Part shown: positions 1 to 9,880 of the stretch, piece by piece | Position numbering within the stretch: the first letter of the stretch is position 1 | How the letters are laid out: each line of letters starts with the position of its first letter | Assembly: GCA_002270295.1 (NCBI GenBank) | Contig: NISF01000004.1 | Span: forward strand, 386,924-450,923 | Source of the DNA: Enterobacter sp. 10-1 | Lineage (GTDB): Bacteria > Pseudomonadota > Gammaproteobacteria > Enterobacterales > Enterobacteriaceae | Direction: 5' to 3' | Length of the DNA: 64,000 nt | The notes under the pieces: model-generated | The model's input: only the letters and a program-made list of their open reading frames with translations | The model's database searches: none | What the model was told of the DNA's origin: nothing | Position numbers and translations under genes: made by a program

Positions 1-33
1 ATCAAATTGTAGGTTATTCAGCACAGTGAATAA

Positions 34-118
<85 letters not shown>

Positions 119-167
119 ACGGGGTAATGCTAATACTGGCCTGCTTCCTTCTGGGGAAGCGGGGCGC

Positions 168-195
168 ATCATACCAAATGACGCGCCCCTGTAAA
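168..195 (-). promoter_or_regulatory. tyrT promoter with GC-rich discriminator
   Basis: Minus-strand -35 TTTACA (190-195) and -10 TATGAT (168-173) are separated by 16 bases. A GCGCCCC discriminator follows, typical of stringently controlled stable-RNA promoters. It matches the E. coli tyrT promoter. Fis sites in E. coli lie further upstream, which here would overlap the 3' end of purU; I did not resolve them. Confidence 0.9.
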
Positions 196-276
196 GCATT
201 CCGTTGATAAAAATAAACTGGTTGCCTGCTTTTTGCGCGCAAAGACGCAAAGCTAACCAGCTAATTTATCTATCGA

Positions 277-1119
277 TTAAAGAATAATCGTTCGGTTGCC
301 GTAGACGAACACGCGCTGCGCCAGCACCTGATACAGCGCACGGCTCAGCACGTTCTTCTCAACATCACGGCCGGCGCGCATCATATCTTCTGCCGTATAG
401 GTGTGATCGACATGAATCACGTCCTGCATAATGATCGGGCCTTCATCCAAATTATCGTTCACATAGTGCGCGGTGGCGCCGATGATTTTGACGCCGCGCT
501 CGTAAGCCTGATGATACGGACGGGCGCCAATAAAGGCTGGCAGGAATGAGTGGTGAATATTGATAATCTGGTTCGGGAAGCGGGAAACGAACTCTGGCGT
601 CAGCACGCGCATATATTTCGCCAGCACCACATAGTCTGGTGCCAACGCTTCGATAGCATCGCCCATCTGCTTATCGTGCTCTTCACGCGTCAGGCCTTCA
701 TGGCTGACCAGCTGGAAAGGAATATCAAAACGCTCAACCAGCGTGCGCAGCGTCTCGTGATTACCGATAACCGCGGCAATCTCCACATCCAGACCGCCAT
801 AGTTAGCTTTCATCAGCAGATCGCCAAGGCAGTGCGCTTCTTTGGTGACCAGAATGACCACGCGTCGACGGCCCGCAGGCGTCAGTTCGCGAATTGAACC
901 TTCCGGCAGCGCGCTATCCAAATCGGCCAGCAGAATGGCGTCATTGAAAATACCTTCCAGCTCGGTACGCATAAAGAAGCGGCCGGTTCGGTGATCGACA
1001 AACTCGTTGTTCTGCACGATGTTCAGCTCGTGCTTGTAGCAAATGTTGGTGATACGCGCGATGAGTCCTTTCTGATCAGGGCAAATAGTGCGTAGTACTT
1101 TACGTTGTAATGAATGCAT
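277..1119 (-). CDS. purU: Formyltetrahydrofolate deformylase PurU
   Basis: Hydrolyses 10-formyl-THF to THF and formate in the cytosol. This balances one-carbon pools and supplies formate to PurT. At 280 aa it has the E. coli length and is nearly identical throughout. An N-terminal ACT regulatory domain (about residues 8-85) is followed by a formyltransferase fold with the INIHHSFLPAF catalytic segment and the DEGPII loop near residues 225-250. The ATG start gives the MHSLQRKVLRT N terminus seen in E. coli. It is transcribed toward tyrT, and ychJ lies just upstream on the same strand. Confidence 0.98.
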   Translation of the reverse strand: MHSLQRKVLRTICPDQKGLIARITNICYKHELNIVQNNEFVDHRTGRFFMRTELEGIFNDAILLADLDSALPEGSIRELTPAGRRRVVILVTKEAHCLGDLLMKANYGGLDVEIAAVIGNHETLRTLVERFDIPFQLVSHEGLTREEHDKQMGDAIEALAPDYVVLAKYMRVLTPEFVSRFPNQIINIHHSFLPAFIGARPYHQAYERGVKIIGATAHYVNDNLDEGPIIMQDVIHVDHTYTAEDMMRAGRDVEKNVLSRALYQVLAQRVFVYGNRTIIL

Positions 1120-1161
1120 CGCGGGGGAAATCCTGTAGTGTTTGCTATTGCTGACGCCGGT

Positions 1162-1632
1162 TTATTGGCCGCAGCATTTTTTAAATTTTTTACCTGAGCC
1201 ACAAGGGCAGGGGTCATTACGACCAACCAGCGGTCGCGTGCCGTCGATATAGTACCACTGTCCATTTTCTTTTAAGAATCTGGAACGTTCAATAATTACG
1301 CCGGAACGGCTATCGTCGTTAAATCGTGCAATAAAGCTGACGAATCCTTCATCGGGATTTCGCCCCTCATCGGCGGCAAAGACGGTCAGCCCCAGCCAGT
1401 GCGTTTTGGTAAAACCGCTCTCCAGATCCGCGCGGAACCGCTGCGCCTGGCAAGAGGAGTGCCAGGTTTTAATCAGATAATCGGCATCTTTCATAACAAA
1501 CGCACTGTAGCGGGATCGCATCAGCTGTGACGGGCCTGGCGCTGGCAGCGCGCCGGACAGATAACGCTGGCAACATGAGCTATACTCCAGAGCGCTGCCA
1601 CAGGGACATAATGGCGACAAAGCGGCCTCCAT
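1162..1632 (-). CDS. ychJ: YchJ family SEC-C zinc-motif protein
   Basis: A small cytosolic protein of unknown function (UPF0225). SEC-C type zinc motifs sit at both ends: CPCGS near residue 9 and the C-terminal [15 protein letters not shown]. The central domain carries the family's MRSRYSAF and HWLGLTVF segments. I chose the ATG at 1632 (156 aa), which sits a few residues before the CPCG motif as in E. coli. A TTG ten codons upstream is possible but less likely. It lies between purU (same strand) and the divergent rssA. Its role is not established; the SEC-C motif is also found at the SecA C terminus. Confidence 0.93.
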   Translation of the reverse strand: MEAALSPLCPCGSALEYSSCCQRYLSGALPAPGPSQLMRSRYSAFVMKDADYLIKTWHSSCQAQRFRADLESGFTKTHWLGLTVFAADEGRNPDEGFVSFIARFNDDSRSGVIIERSRFLKENGQWYYIDGTRPLVGRNDPCPCGSGKKFKKCCGQ

Positions 1633-1731
1633 GGAAAAAGAATTACGGCGTATCGACGCCAAAGTGTTTTATGTTAACTGAGCTGTGGCGATGATGCCAT
1701 GTTCGCGGTGGAAGGAAGTATATCGGTAATA

Positions 1732-2634
1732 ATGAGAAAGCTTAAGATTGGTCTGGCCTTAGGGGCGGGAGCTGCCCGAGGGTGGTCGCATATCGGTGTG
1801 ATTAAAGCGCTACAGCGAGCAGGTATTGAAATTGACGTTGTTGCAGGGTGCTCTATCGGATCGCTGGTTGGCGCGGCCTACGCGTGCAACCGTCTTCCGG
1901 TTCTGGAAAAATGGGTCTGCTCTTTTAGCAACTGGGACGTACTGCGGTTGATGGATCTCTCCTGGCGTCGCGGAGGCCTGCTGCGCGGGGAGCGCGTATT
2001 CAATCAATATCGACAAGTCTTGCCTACCTCCGAAATTGAACGCTGCGATCGCCGGTTTGCGGCGGTGGCGACCAACCTCAGCACCGGCCGCGAACTGTGG
2101 TTTACCGAAGGCGATTTGCATCTGGCGGTCCGCGCTTCCTGCAGCATGCCTGGCCTGATGTCGCCCGTTATGCACAATGGCTACTGGTTGGTCGACGGCG
2201 CAGTCGTGAACCCCGTCCCGGTCTCTTTGACCCGTGCGCTGGGGGCAGATATTGTCATCGCCGTTGACCTACAGCACGATGCGCATCTGATGCAGCAGGA
2301 TTTATGGTCTATCGAGAAACCGCGTGTAGAAGATGAGAAAGAATTTTCCTGGCATTCGCGTCTGCGCGCGCGGCTGACGGGAATGACCTCCCGGCAAACG
2401 ACTACCGCTACGCCGACGGCAATGGAGATTATGTCCACCTCTATTCAGGTACTGGAAAATCGCCTGAAGCGTAACCGTATGGCGGGTGACCCACCGGATA
2501 TTCTGCTACAGCCCTTTTGCCCACAAATATCGACCCTTGATTTCCATCGCGCCGGCGAAGCGATTGCTGCCGGTCACCTGGCGGTGGAAAAAAAGATGGA
2601 TGAACTATTACCTTTGGTGCGCGCTTCGGCGTGA
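1732..2634 (+). CDS. rssA: Patatin-like phospholipase family protein RssA
   Basis: A 300-aa predicted serine acyl hydrolase of the patatin family. The oxyanion loop GAGAARGWSH (about residue 11), the nucleophile elbow GCSIGSLVG (Ser near 43) and a DGAVVNP catalytic-Asp motif (about 154) are all present, so it should be catalytically competent. The ATG at 1732 gives the E. coli N terminus MRKLKIG; an in-frame ATG 11 codons upstream is judged an extension. It precedes rssB by 89 bases and the two are likely co-transcribed. Despite the name, a direct role in RpoS turnover is not established. Confidence 0.95.
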   Translation: MRKLKIGLALGAGAARGWSHIGVIKALQRAGIEIDVVAGCSIGSLVGAAYACNRLPVLEKWVCSFSNWDVLRLMDLSWRRGGLLRGERVFNQYRQVLPTSEIERCDRRFAAVATNLSTGRELWFTEGDLHLAVRASCSMPGLMSPVMHNGYWLVDGAVVNPVPVSLTRALGADIVIAVDLQHDAHLMQQDLWSIEKPRVEDEKEFSWHSRLRARLTGMTSRQTTTATPTAMEIMSTSIQVLENRLKRNRMAGDPPDILLQPFCPQISTLDFHRAGEAIAAGHLAVEKKMDELLPLVRASA

Positions 2635-2723
2635 CGCCCTTGACTTAGACTTCAGTAAATTCTGACAGGCGATAGTGTGAATTGCATGCCAATATTTAAT
2701 TATCGTCAGCCAGAGGAGAGATC

Positions 2724-3737
2724 ATGACGCAGCCATTGGCGGGAAAACAAATTCTGATCGTTGAAGACGAGCCCGTTTTCCGCACTCTTTTGCACTCCTG
2801 GTTAACCTCGCTAGGCGCAACTACCGCGCAGGCAGAGGATGGCGTTGAGGCACTACAGAAAATGGCCGAGTCGAAGCCCGACCTGATGATTTGCGATATC
2901 TCGATGCCGCGCATGAATGGCCTCGAACTGGTGGAGTATCTGCGTAACCAGGGCGAGCAGCTGCCGATTCTGATGATTTCGGCGACGGAGAATATGGCAG
3001 ATATTGCCAGGGCGCTGCGTCTTGGCGTTCAGGATGTTCTGCTTAAACCGGTAAAAGATTTTGACCGCCTGCGTGAGACGGTGTATGCCTGCCTGTATCC
3101 CCACATGTTCAGTTCGCGTGTGGAAGAGGAGGAGCGGCTGTTTGAGGACTGGGATGCGCTGGTCAGCGACCCGAACGCGGCGTCCAGGCTGCTGCAGGAG
3201 TTACAGCCTCCGGTGCAGCAGGAAATATCGCGCTGCCGCATTCACTATCGTCAGCTGGTAACCGCCGATAAGCCCGGTCTGGTTCTCGATATTGCGCCAT
3301 TATCGGAAAAAGATTTGGCATTTTACTGTCTGGATGTAACACGAGCAGGCGATAATGGCGTTCTCGCGGCGCTTCTGCTGCGCGCGCTGTTTAACGGTTT
3401 GCTTCAGGAGCAGCTGGCCCATCAAGGCCAGCGCTTGCCGGAAATGACCGGGTTGTTAAAGCAGGTCAACCAGCTACTTCGTCAGGCGAATTTACCGGGG
3501 CAATTTCCTCTGCTGGTGGGTTATTACCACAGCGGGTTGAAAAATTTGATTTTGGTATCGGCGGGGTTAAACGGCACGTTGAATACCGGAGAACATCAAA
3601 TACAGATTAGTAATGGTGTGCCGCTTGGCACATTAGGTAATGCTTATCTCAACCAAATTAGCCAGCGTTGCTCCTCATGGCAGTGCCAAATTTGGGGGGC
3701 TGGAGGCCGTTTACGCTTGATGTTGTCTGCGGAATGA
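2724..3737 (+). CDS. rssB: RpoS adaptor and response regulator RssB
   Basis: A 337-aa adaptor that delivers sigma-S (RpoS) to ClpXP for degradation. The N-terminal receiver domain (about 1-125) has the acidic pair in VEDEP, phosphoacceptor Asp58 in MICDISMP and Lys in LLKPV. The C-terminal half is a degenerate PP2C-like effector domain. An AGAGGAGA ribosome-binding site precedes the ATG. The gene follows rssA and precedes galU, as in E. coli. Together with rprA later in the window, two RpoS-control elements are present. Confidence 0.97.
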   Translation: MTQPLAGKQILIVEDEPVFRTLLHSWLTSLGATTAQAEDGVEALQKMAESKPDLMICDISMPRMNGLELVEYLRNQGEQLPILMISATENMADIARALRLGVQDVLLKPVKDFDRLRETVYACLYPHMFSSRVEEEERLFEDWDALVSDPNAASRLLQELQPPVQQEISRCRIHYRQLVTADKPGLVLDIAPLSEKDLAFYCLDVTRAGDNGVLAALLLRALFNGLLQEQLAHQGQRLPEMTGLLKQVNQLLRQANLPGQFPLLVGYYHSGLKNLILVSAGLNGTLNTGEHQIQISNGVPLGTLGNAYLNQISQRCSSWQCQIWGAGGRLRLMLSAE

Positions 3738-3931
3738 ACAGTTAAGTTTATTTTCACGCTGGTAGGATTACCGCGCTGCCTTTGGCGGTGATACTATCGA
3801 TGGGTTTTATACGTATAAGTCCTAATTCGAGAAAATCCGCACCTTTCAGACCAGGCTTACCGGGATGGGCTGATATACTCGGTGCGTTATATTATGACTA
3901 GTTTAAAAAACACACAGTCCAGGAGATTTCA

Positions 3932-4834
3932 ATGGCTGCCCTTAATTCTAAAGTAAGAAAAGCTGTTATCCCGGTTGCGGGATTAGGCACCAGGATGCTG
4001 CCCGCTACCAAGGCTATTCCGAAAGAAATGCTGCCACTGGTAGATAAGCCTTTAATTCAGTATGTTGTTAACGAATGTATTGCGGCCGGGATTACTGAAA
4101 TTGTTCTGGTGACGCACTCTTCCAAAAATTCTATCGAAAACCATTTCGATACCAGTTTTGAACTGGAAGCGATGCTCGAAAAACGTGTAAAACGTCAGCT
4201 TCTTGAAGAAGTCCAATCTATTTGTCCGCCGCACGTCACCATTATGCAGGTCCGTCAGGGTCTCGCTAAAGGCCTCGGCCATGCCGTGCTGTGCGCGCAC
4301 CCGGTAGTAGGCGATGAGCCGGTAGCTGTTATTCTGCCGGACGTTATTCTGGATGAATTTGAATCCGATCTTACCCGCGATAACCTGGCAGAAATGATCG
4401 CTCGTTTCGACGAAACCGGATCCAGCCAGATTATGGTTGAGCCTGTTGCTGACGTGACCGCATATGGCGTCGTTGATTGCAAGGGCCAGTCCCTGCAGCC
4501 GGGTGAAAGCGTGCCGATGGTTGGCGTGGTAGAAAAGCCGAAAGCAGACGTTGCGCCTTCCAACCTGGCCGTCGTGGGACGCTACGTGCTGAGCGCGGAT
4601 ATTTGGCCGCTGCTGGCTAAAACGCCTCCGGGCGCAGGCGATGAAATCCAGCTGACCGATGCCATCGATATGCTGATCGAGAAGGAAACGGTTGAAGCCT
4701 ACCATATGAAAGGCAAGAGCCATGATTGTGGTAATAAACTGGGTTACATGCAGGCTTTCGTTGAATATGGCGTGCGCCATAAAACGCTGGGTGCAGATTT
4801 TAAAGACTGGCTGGAAAAAGCCATCGCTAAGTAA
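3932..4834 (+). CDS. galU: UTP-glucose-1-phosphate uridylyltransferase GalU
   Basis: A 300-aa enzyme that makes UDP-glucose from glucose-1-P and UTP for LPS core, capsule, trehalose and galactose metabolism. The nucleotidyltransferase signature [11 protein letters not shown] is at about residues 17-28, followed by [10 protein letters not shown]. The CCAGGAGA ribosome-binding site is well spaced from the ATG. A strong terminator follows. It is convergent with hns, as in E. coli. Confidence 0.98.
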   Translation: MAALNSKVRKAVIPVAGLGTRMLPATKAIPKEMLPLVDKPLIQYVVNECIAAGITEIVLVTHSSKNSIENHFDTSFELEAMLEKRVKRQLLEEVQSICPPHVTIMQVRQGLAKGLGHAVLCAHPVVGDEPVAVILPDVILDEFESDLTRDNLAEMIARFDETGSSQIMVEPVADVTAYGVVDCKGQSLQPGESVPMVGVVEKPKADVAPSNLAVVGRYVLSADIWPLLAKTPPGAGDEIQLTDAIDMLIEKETVEAYHMKGKSHDCGNKLGYMQAFVEYGVRHKTLGADFKDWLEKAIAK

Positions 4835-4854
4835 TCGTTATCTTTAGATATGAG

Positions 4855-4889
4855 AGCCGGGGACACAGGTATTGTTCCCCGGCTTTTTT
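4855..4889 (+). terminator. galU intrinsic terminator
   Basis: Arms AGCCGGGGA and TCCCCGGCT, 12-base loop, then a TTTTTT run. Confidence 0.9.
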
Positions 4890-4910
4890 ATCTCAGTGAG
4901 TAAAGATAAA

Positions 4911-4937
4911 AAAAATCCCGCCGCGGCGGGATTTTTC
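4911..4937 (-). terminator. hns intrinsic terminator
   Basis: The perfect palindrome ATCCCGCCGCGGCGGGAT (4915-4932) is flanked by an A-run on the left and TTTTT on the right. It could terminate on either strand. Position relative to the hns stop assigns it chiefly to hns. Confidence 0.85.
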
Positions 4938-4952
4938 AAATATGACGACTTA

Positions 4953-5360
4953 TTAAAGCAGGAAATCGTCCAGAGATTTGCCTTGCTCATCCATCGCTTT
5001 TTTGATCACTGCCGGGGTGCGGCCCTGACCAGTCCAGGTTTTGGTTTCGCCGTTTTCATCAACGTAGCTATATTTCGCCGGACGTGCCGCGCGTTTGGCT
5101 TTGGTGCCCGCTTTAACTGCAGCCATGGTGCTCAGCAGTTCATTCGGATCAATACCATCAGCGATCAGCATTTCACGGTATTGTTGCAGTTTACGAGTAC
5201 GCTCTTCAATTTCTGCAGCCGCAGCGCTTTCTTCTTCGCGACGTTCGTTAACGACAACTTCTAATTTTTCCAGCATTTCTTCTAGCGTTTCAAGGGTGCA
5301 TTCTCTCGCCTGCGCACGAAGAGTACGGATGTTGTTCAAAATTTTAAGTGCTTCGCTCAT
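4953..5360 (-). CDS. hns: Nucleoid-associated silencer H-NS
   Basis: A 135-aa DNA-binding xenogeneic silencer. An N-terminal coiled-coil oligomerisation region (about 1-65) and a central linker precede the C-terminal domain. That domain contains the QGR hook in TWTGQGRTP (about residues 108-116), which reads the minor groove of AT-rich DNA. Residues [17 protein letters not shown] match E. coli. It is monocistronic, with its own promoter and terminator. Confidence 0.99.
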   Translation of the reverse strand: MSEALKILNNIRTLRAQARECTLETLEEMLEKLEVVVNERREEESAAAAEIEERTRKLQQYREMLIADGIDPNELLSTMAAVKAGTKAKRAARPAKYSYVDENGETKTWTGQGRTPAVIKKAMDEQGKSLDDFLL

Positions 5361-5404
5361 TGTAGTAATCTCAAACTTATATTGTGGGGTGGTTTGTTGA
5401 ACTA

Positions 5405-5433
5405 ATAATAGAGCGATATAATCAGATGTGCAA
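5405..5433 (-). promoter_or_regulatory. hns promoter
   Basis: Minus-strand -35 TTGCAC (5428-5433) and -10 TATTAT (5405-5410), 17-base spacer. Position and sequence resemble the E. coli hns promoter. The AT-rich DNA upstream is suited to H-NS autoregulation. Confidence 0.75.
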
Positions 5434-5920
5434 TAGGGTAGAATGTAAGGAATTCAAAATTACTTGTTATTTGTCCCGGTAATTAATTAATTTAAGTTAA
5501 ATTTTTCGCGCGAGTTCACATCTTTCTAGCTTATAGCCTAACCGGAGTCGTAAGCTAAAACCCTGAGATAGTATGCTTTTCCCGGCAGCCAGGGAGTAAA
5601 ATTATACTTTGCAGGGATAAATATCCACCTTCAGTATTAGCGCATTAGTTACGATGATGTTTAATATAAAACGCTGAACAAAATCCCTTATAACCGCCTG
5701 CAAAATGCACCGATTCGCACGAAAGGACAACTGCCGCAGCTCGCTGCACCCCGCGGTTTGGGCAAATAGCTGATGGCCTGATTGTATTAAAAAGCTTAAT
5801 CTTTCAGAAGTCGGCGCGCGCAACATAAACCTCCGGCGCTTCCCTGAAGGGGCTGGCAGCGGCAGAAAATATGCTACAATCCCGCCGCGATAAAACACAT
5901 TGATTGGGGTTACGCAGCCG
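5434..5920. other. hns-tdk intergenic region
   Basis: About 490 bases between divergent hns and tdk. The left part is AT-rich and presumably carries H-NS/Fis autoregulatory sites. A 98-codon minus-strand reading frame (5602-5898) has no recognisable protein features, and I do not call it a gene. No RNA gene was recognised. Confidence 0.5.
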
Positions 5921-6538
5921 ATGGCACAACTTTATTTTTACTATTCTGCAATGAATGCAGGTAAGTCGACTGCGCTACTGCAGTCCTCATACAATTATCA
6001 GGAACGAGGCATGCGTGCCTTAGTTTATACGGCTGAGATTGATGACCGCTTTGGTTCCGGTAAGGTCAGCTCAAGAATTGGCCTCTCATCGCCGGCCCGA
6101 CTGTTTAACCCGCAGACTTCATTATTTGCCGAGATTAGCGCTGAGCATGCAAAGCAGCCGGTTCATTGTGTATTAGTTGATGAAAGCCAGTTCCTGACCC
6201 GTGAGCAGGTGCATGAGCTATCCGAGGTTGTTGATGGGCTGGATATCCCGGTGTTGTGCTACGGCCTGCGTACTGATTTTCGCGGGGAGCTGTTTATCGG
6301 CAGTCAGTATTTATTAGCCTGGTCAGATAAGCTGGTTGAATTAAAAACAATCTGTTTTTGTGGCCGTAAGGCGAGTATGGTGCTGCGCCTCGATCGGGAA
6401 GGGCGGCCGTACAATGAGGGCGAGCAGGTGGTTATTGGCGGCAATGAACGCTATGTATCGGTCTGCCGTAAACATTATAAAGAAGCCTTAAAAGAGGGCT
6501 CTTTAACGCTTGTGCAAAGCAAACATCGCCCCTGCTAA
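5921..6538 (+). CDS. tdk: Thymidine kinase Tdk
   Basis: A 205-aa type II (TK1-like) thymidine kinase of the pyrimidine salvage pathway. P-loop SAMNAGKST is at about residues 8-16, the Walker B-like VLVDESQF near 85-92, and the lasso/zinc Cys positions include CFCGR and the late VCRKHY. I chose the ATG at 5921 (MAQLYFYYS), the E. coli start; an in-frame start seven codons upstream is unlikely. It is convergent with adhE. Confidence 0.97.
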   Translation: MAQLYFYYSAMNAGKSTALLQSSYNYQERGMRALVYTAEIDDRFGSGKVSSRIGLSSPARLFNPQTSLFAEISAEHAKQPVHCVLVDESQFLTREQVHELSEVVDGLDIPVLCYGLRTDFRGELFIGSQYLLAWSDKLVELKTICFCGRKASMVLRLDREGRPYNEGEQVVIGGNERYVSVCRKHYKEALKEGSLTLVQSKHRPC

Positions 6539-6675
6539 TCTCCCCTCGTCGATCTCGCTCAGGCGCACATCAGGCGCCTGATGACCTCCTGCTGTAATTC
6601 CCGCTGTCTATGATGGCCCGACGCTTTAGCGTCGCTCTGCGTCGGTTTTGCGACTGTAGCCAAAATCGTGACGAT

Positions 6676-6704
6676 AAAAAAGGCCTCATCCAAAGATGAG
6701 GCCT
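6676..6704 (-). terminator. adhE intrinsic terminator
   Basis: Perfect 10-base arms AGGCCTCATC and GATGAGGCCT with a 4-base loop. On the minus strand it runs into TTTTTT (A-run at 6675-6680 on plus). Confidence 0.9.
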
Positions 6705-6725
6705 CATATTTATTACCAGCGTAAA

Positions 6726-9404
6726 TTAAGCGGATTTTTTCGCTTTTTTATCGGCTTTCGGTGCTGCGACAGTCTCTTTCTTCGCGGCAGCTTCGCCTTC
6801 GCTGAATTCGTTACCGTAGAAGGTATCCAGCAGAATCTGTTTCAGCTCGGCGATCAGCGGGTAGCGCGGGTTAGCGCCGGTGCACTGGTCATCGAATGCA
6901 TCTTCAGACAGCTTGTCAACGTGGGCCAGGAAGTCAGCTTCCTGCACGCCAGCTTCGCGGATAGACTTAGGAATACCCAGTTCAGCCTTGATGCTTTCCA
7001 GCCATGCCAGCAGTTTCTCGATTTTCGCTGCGGTGCGGTCACCAGGTGCGCTCAGGCCCAGGTGGTCAGCAATTTCTGCGTAGCGGCGACGAGCCTGCGG
7101 ACGGTCGTACTGGCTGAATGCGGTCTGTTTGGTTGGGTTATCGTTCGCGTTGTAGCGGATAACGTTACAAATCAGCAGGGCGTTCGCCAGGCCGTGCGGG
7201 ATATGGAACTGGGAGCCCAGTTTGTGTGCCATCGAGTGACATACGCCGAGGAAGGCGTTAGCAAACGCGATACCGGCAATAGTCGCTGCACTGTGCACGC
7301 GTTCACGCGCTACCGGGTTCTTAGAACCTTCATGGTAGGACGCCGGCAGATACTCTTTCAGCAGCTTCAGCGCCTGCAGAGCCTGGCCGTCGGAGAACTC
7401 AGACGCCAGTACGGAAACGTAGGCTTCCAGGGCGTGAGTTACGGCATCCAGACCACCGAAAGCACACAGGGACTTCGGCATATCCATGACGAGGTTCGCA
7501 TCGACAATCGCCACATCCGGAGTCAGCGCGTAGTCTGCCAGCGGATATTTCTGACCGGTCGCATCGTCGGTAACTACCGCAAACGGGGTCACTTCAGAAC
7601 CGGTACCGGAAGTGGTAGTGACGGCGATCATTTTCGCTTTCACGCCCATTTTCGGGAACTTGTAGATACGTTTACGGATATCCATAAAGCGCAGCGCCAG
7701 GTCTTCGAAGTGGGTTTCCGGATGTTCGTACATCACCCACATGATTTTCGCGGCGTCCATCGGGGAACCACCGCCGAGGGCGATGATGACGTCCGGCTTG
7801 AAGGAGTTGGCCAGTTCTGCACCTTTACGTACAACGGTCAGCGTCGGGTCAGCTTCAACTTCAAAGAACACTTCGGTTTCAACGCCGGATGCCTTCAGTA
7901 CGGAGGTGATCTGGTCGGCATAGCCGTTGTTGAACAGGAAGCGGTCGGTCACGATCAGCGCGCGTTTGTGACCATCAGTAATCACTTCATCCAGCGCGAT
8001 TGGCAGAGAGCCACGACGGAAGTAGATAGATTTCGGAAGTTTGTGCCACAACATGTTTTCAGCTCGCTTAGCAACGGTTTTCTTGTTGATCAGGTGTTTC
8101 GGACCAACGTTTTCAGAGATGGAGTTACCACCCCAGGAACCACAACCCAGAGTCAGGGAAGGCGCGAGTTTAAAGTTATACAGGTCACCGATACCACCCT
8201 GAGAAGCCGGGGTGTTAATCAGAATACGTGCGGTTTTCATCATCTGGCCGAAGAAGGCCACGCGAGCAGGCTGGTTATCCTGGTCGGTGTACAGGCAGGA
8301 GGTATGACCGATACCGCCCATCGCCACCAGTTTTTCAGCTTTCTCAACGGCGTCTTCGAAGTTTTTGGCGCGATACATTGCCAGAGTCGGAGACAGTTTT
8401 TCGTGAGCAAACGGCTCGCTTTCATCAACGTCGGTCACTTCACCAATCAGAATTTTGGTGGTGTTCGGGACGGTGAAGCCTGCCAGTTCGGCGATTTTAT
8501 ACGCCGGCTGACCAACGATAGCGGCGTTCAGCGCGCCGTTTTTCAGGATGATGTCCTGAACCGCTTTCAGCTCTTTACCCTGCAGCAGGTAGCCGCCGTG
8601 GCTGGAGAAACGTTCGCGAACGGCGTCGTAGACGGAGTCAACAACGACTACTGACTGTTCAGACGCACAGATAACGCCGTTATCGAAGGTTTTGGACATC
8701 AGCACCGATGCAACGGCACGTTTAATGTCAGCGGTTTCGTCGATAACAACCGGCGTGTTGCCTGCACCAACGCCGATAGCTGGTTTACCGGAGCTATAGG
8801 CTGCTTTAACCATACCTGGACCGCCGGTCGCAAGGATCAGGTTAATGTCAGGGTGGTGCATCAGCGCGTTGGACAGCTCAACGGAAGGCTGGTCGATCCA
8901 ACCGATCAGGTCTTTCGGCGCGCCGGCAGCAATAGCAGCCTGCAGAACGATGTCGGCCGCTTTGTTGGTGGCATCTTTAGCACGCGGATGTGGGGAGAAG
9001 ATAATCGCGTTACGGGTTTTCAGGCTGATCAGTGATTTAAAGATTGCTGTAGAAGTTGGGTTCGTCGTTGGGACGATACCGCAAATAATACCGATAGGTT
9101 CTGCGATGGTGATAGTACCAAAGGTGTCGTCTTCGGAGAGAATACCGCAGGTCTTTTCATCTTTATAAGCGTTATAGATGTATTCAGAAGCGAAGTGGTT
9201 TTTGATCACTTTGTCTTCGATAATGCCCATGCCGGATTCGGCAACGGCCATTTTTGCGAGAGGGATTCGAGCGTCTGCGGCGGCCAGAGCGGCTGCACGG
9301 AAGATCTTATCAACTTGTTCTTGAGTGAAACTGGCATATTCACGCTGGGCTTTTTTTACGCGCTCTACAAGTGCGTTAAGTTCAGCGACATTAGTAACAG
9401 CCAT
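6726..9404 (-). CDS. adhE: Bifunctional acetaldehyde-CoA/alcohol dehydrogenase AdhE
   Basis: An 892-aa fermentative enzyme that reduces acetyl-CoA to ethanol in two NADH-dependent steps and forms spirosomes. The N-terminal aldehyde dehydrogenase domain (about 1-440) has nucleophile Cys246 in GVICASEQS. The C-terminal iron alcohol dehydrogenase domain (about 450-870) has the GGGSPMDAAK nucleotide motif and iron-binding histidines, including the HSMAHKLG segment. An AGGAGAG ribosome-binding site precedes the ATG. The tail is Lys/Ala rich as in E. coli. A long regulated upstream region precedes the gene. Confidence 0.99.
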   Translation of the reverse strand: MAVTNVAELNALVERVKKAQREYASFTQEQVDKIFRAAALAAADARIPLAKMAVAESGMGIIEDKVIKNHFASEYIYNAYKDEKTCGILSEDDTFGTITIAEPIGIICGIVPTTNPTSTAIFKSLISLKTRNAIIFSPHPRAKDATNKAADIVLQAAIAAGAPKDLIGWIDQPSVELSNALMHHPDINLILATGGPGMVKAAYSSGKPAIGVGAGNTPVVIDETADIKRAVASVLMSKTFDNGVICASEQSVVVVDSVYDAVRERFSSHGGYLLQGKELKAVQDIILKNGALNAAIVGQPAYKIAELAGFTVPNTTKILIGEVTDVDESEPFAHEKLSPTLAMYRAKNFEDAVEKAEKLVAMGGIGHTSCLYTDQDNQPARVAFFGQMMKTARILINTPASQGGIGDLYNFKLAPSLTLGCGSWGGNSISENVGPKHLINKKTVAKRAENMLWHKLPKSIYFRRGSLPIALDEVITDGHKRALIVTDRFLFNNGYADQITSVLKASGVETEVFFEVEADPTLTVVRKGAELANSFKPDVIIALGGGSPMDAAKIMWVMYEHPETHFEDLALRFMDIRKRIYKFPKMGVKAKMIAVTTTSGTGSEVTPFAVVTDDATGQKYPLADYALTPDVAIVDANLVMDMPKSLCAFGGLDAVTHALEAYVSVLASEFSDGQALQALKLLKEYLPASYHEGSKNPVARERVHSAATIAGIAFANAFLGVCHSMAHKLGSQFHIPHGLANALLICNVIRYNANDNPTKQTAFSQYDRPQARRRYAEIADHLGLSAPGDRTAAKIEKLLAWLESIKAELGIPKSIREAGVQEADFLAHVDKLSEDAFDDQCTGANPRYPLIAELKQILLDTFYGNEFSEGEAAAKKETVAAPKADKKAKKSA

Positions 9405-9880
9405 AATGCTCTCCTGATAATGTTAAACTTTTTTAGTAAATCAGTAGCTCGATTCGACAGTATAGACAGGCGGTTAATAGCTTGCATCTAAATGTTAACG
9501 TATCGAATTTTGCTTTGCTGACTTCACTGATTTACTAACGAAGCTTTATTTCTCTATCCTCAGGTACTGCCGGCTTCCACTCTTTGGTGTAAACAAGATT
9601 ACTCACTTCTGAGTACGATTTATGTGATTTAGATCAATTTTATGTCAAGCTGACACCTTTCAGCAGGCTATTTTTTGACCACTTAGATCAAGTGTAATGA
9701 AAAGGTATGCAAAATAAATGAATAAAACAGGTAAAAGAAACAAATATACAACATACGCAGTTTATCATTACGGTATGCATTTTTGAGATGAATTATGCTG
9801 TTAAAAAGCGTATCTTCTGCGCGAATATTTTATGACACCTACTGTCAATAGCCATATTTAATGATGCCGCGGAGCGCACT
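9405..9880 (-). promoter_or_regulatory. adhE upstream regulatory region
   Basis: A 476-base region between divergent adhE and ychE. Two elements stand out: a CRP-like site TGTGATTTAGATCAAT (9623-9638) and an inverted repeat CACTT-AGATC-AAGTG (9680-9694) containing an FNR-type ATCAA half site. In E. coli, adhE has a long leader with Fis, Cra, NarL and RpoS input. The individual assignments here are inference. Confidence 0.5.

Noticed and set aside
5602-5898. 98-codon minus-strand frame between hns and tdk
   Set aside because: No recognisable domain, no good ribosome-binding site, and it lies in a known regulatory spacer.
6560-6660. Terminator hairpins just after tdk
   Set aside because: Short palindromes such as CGACGC-TTTA-GCGTCG exist but lack T-tracts, so no call was made.
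6696-8654. 652-codon plus-strand open frame opposite adhE
   Set aside because: It is the complement of the highly conserved adhE coding sequence; its predicted product is low-complexity with no recognisable domain. Strong codon bias in adhE keeps the opposite frame open.
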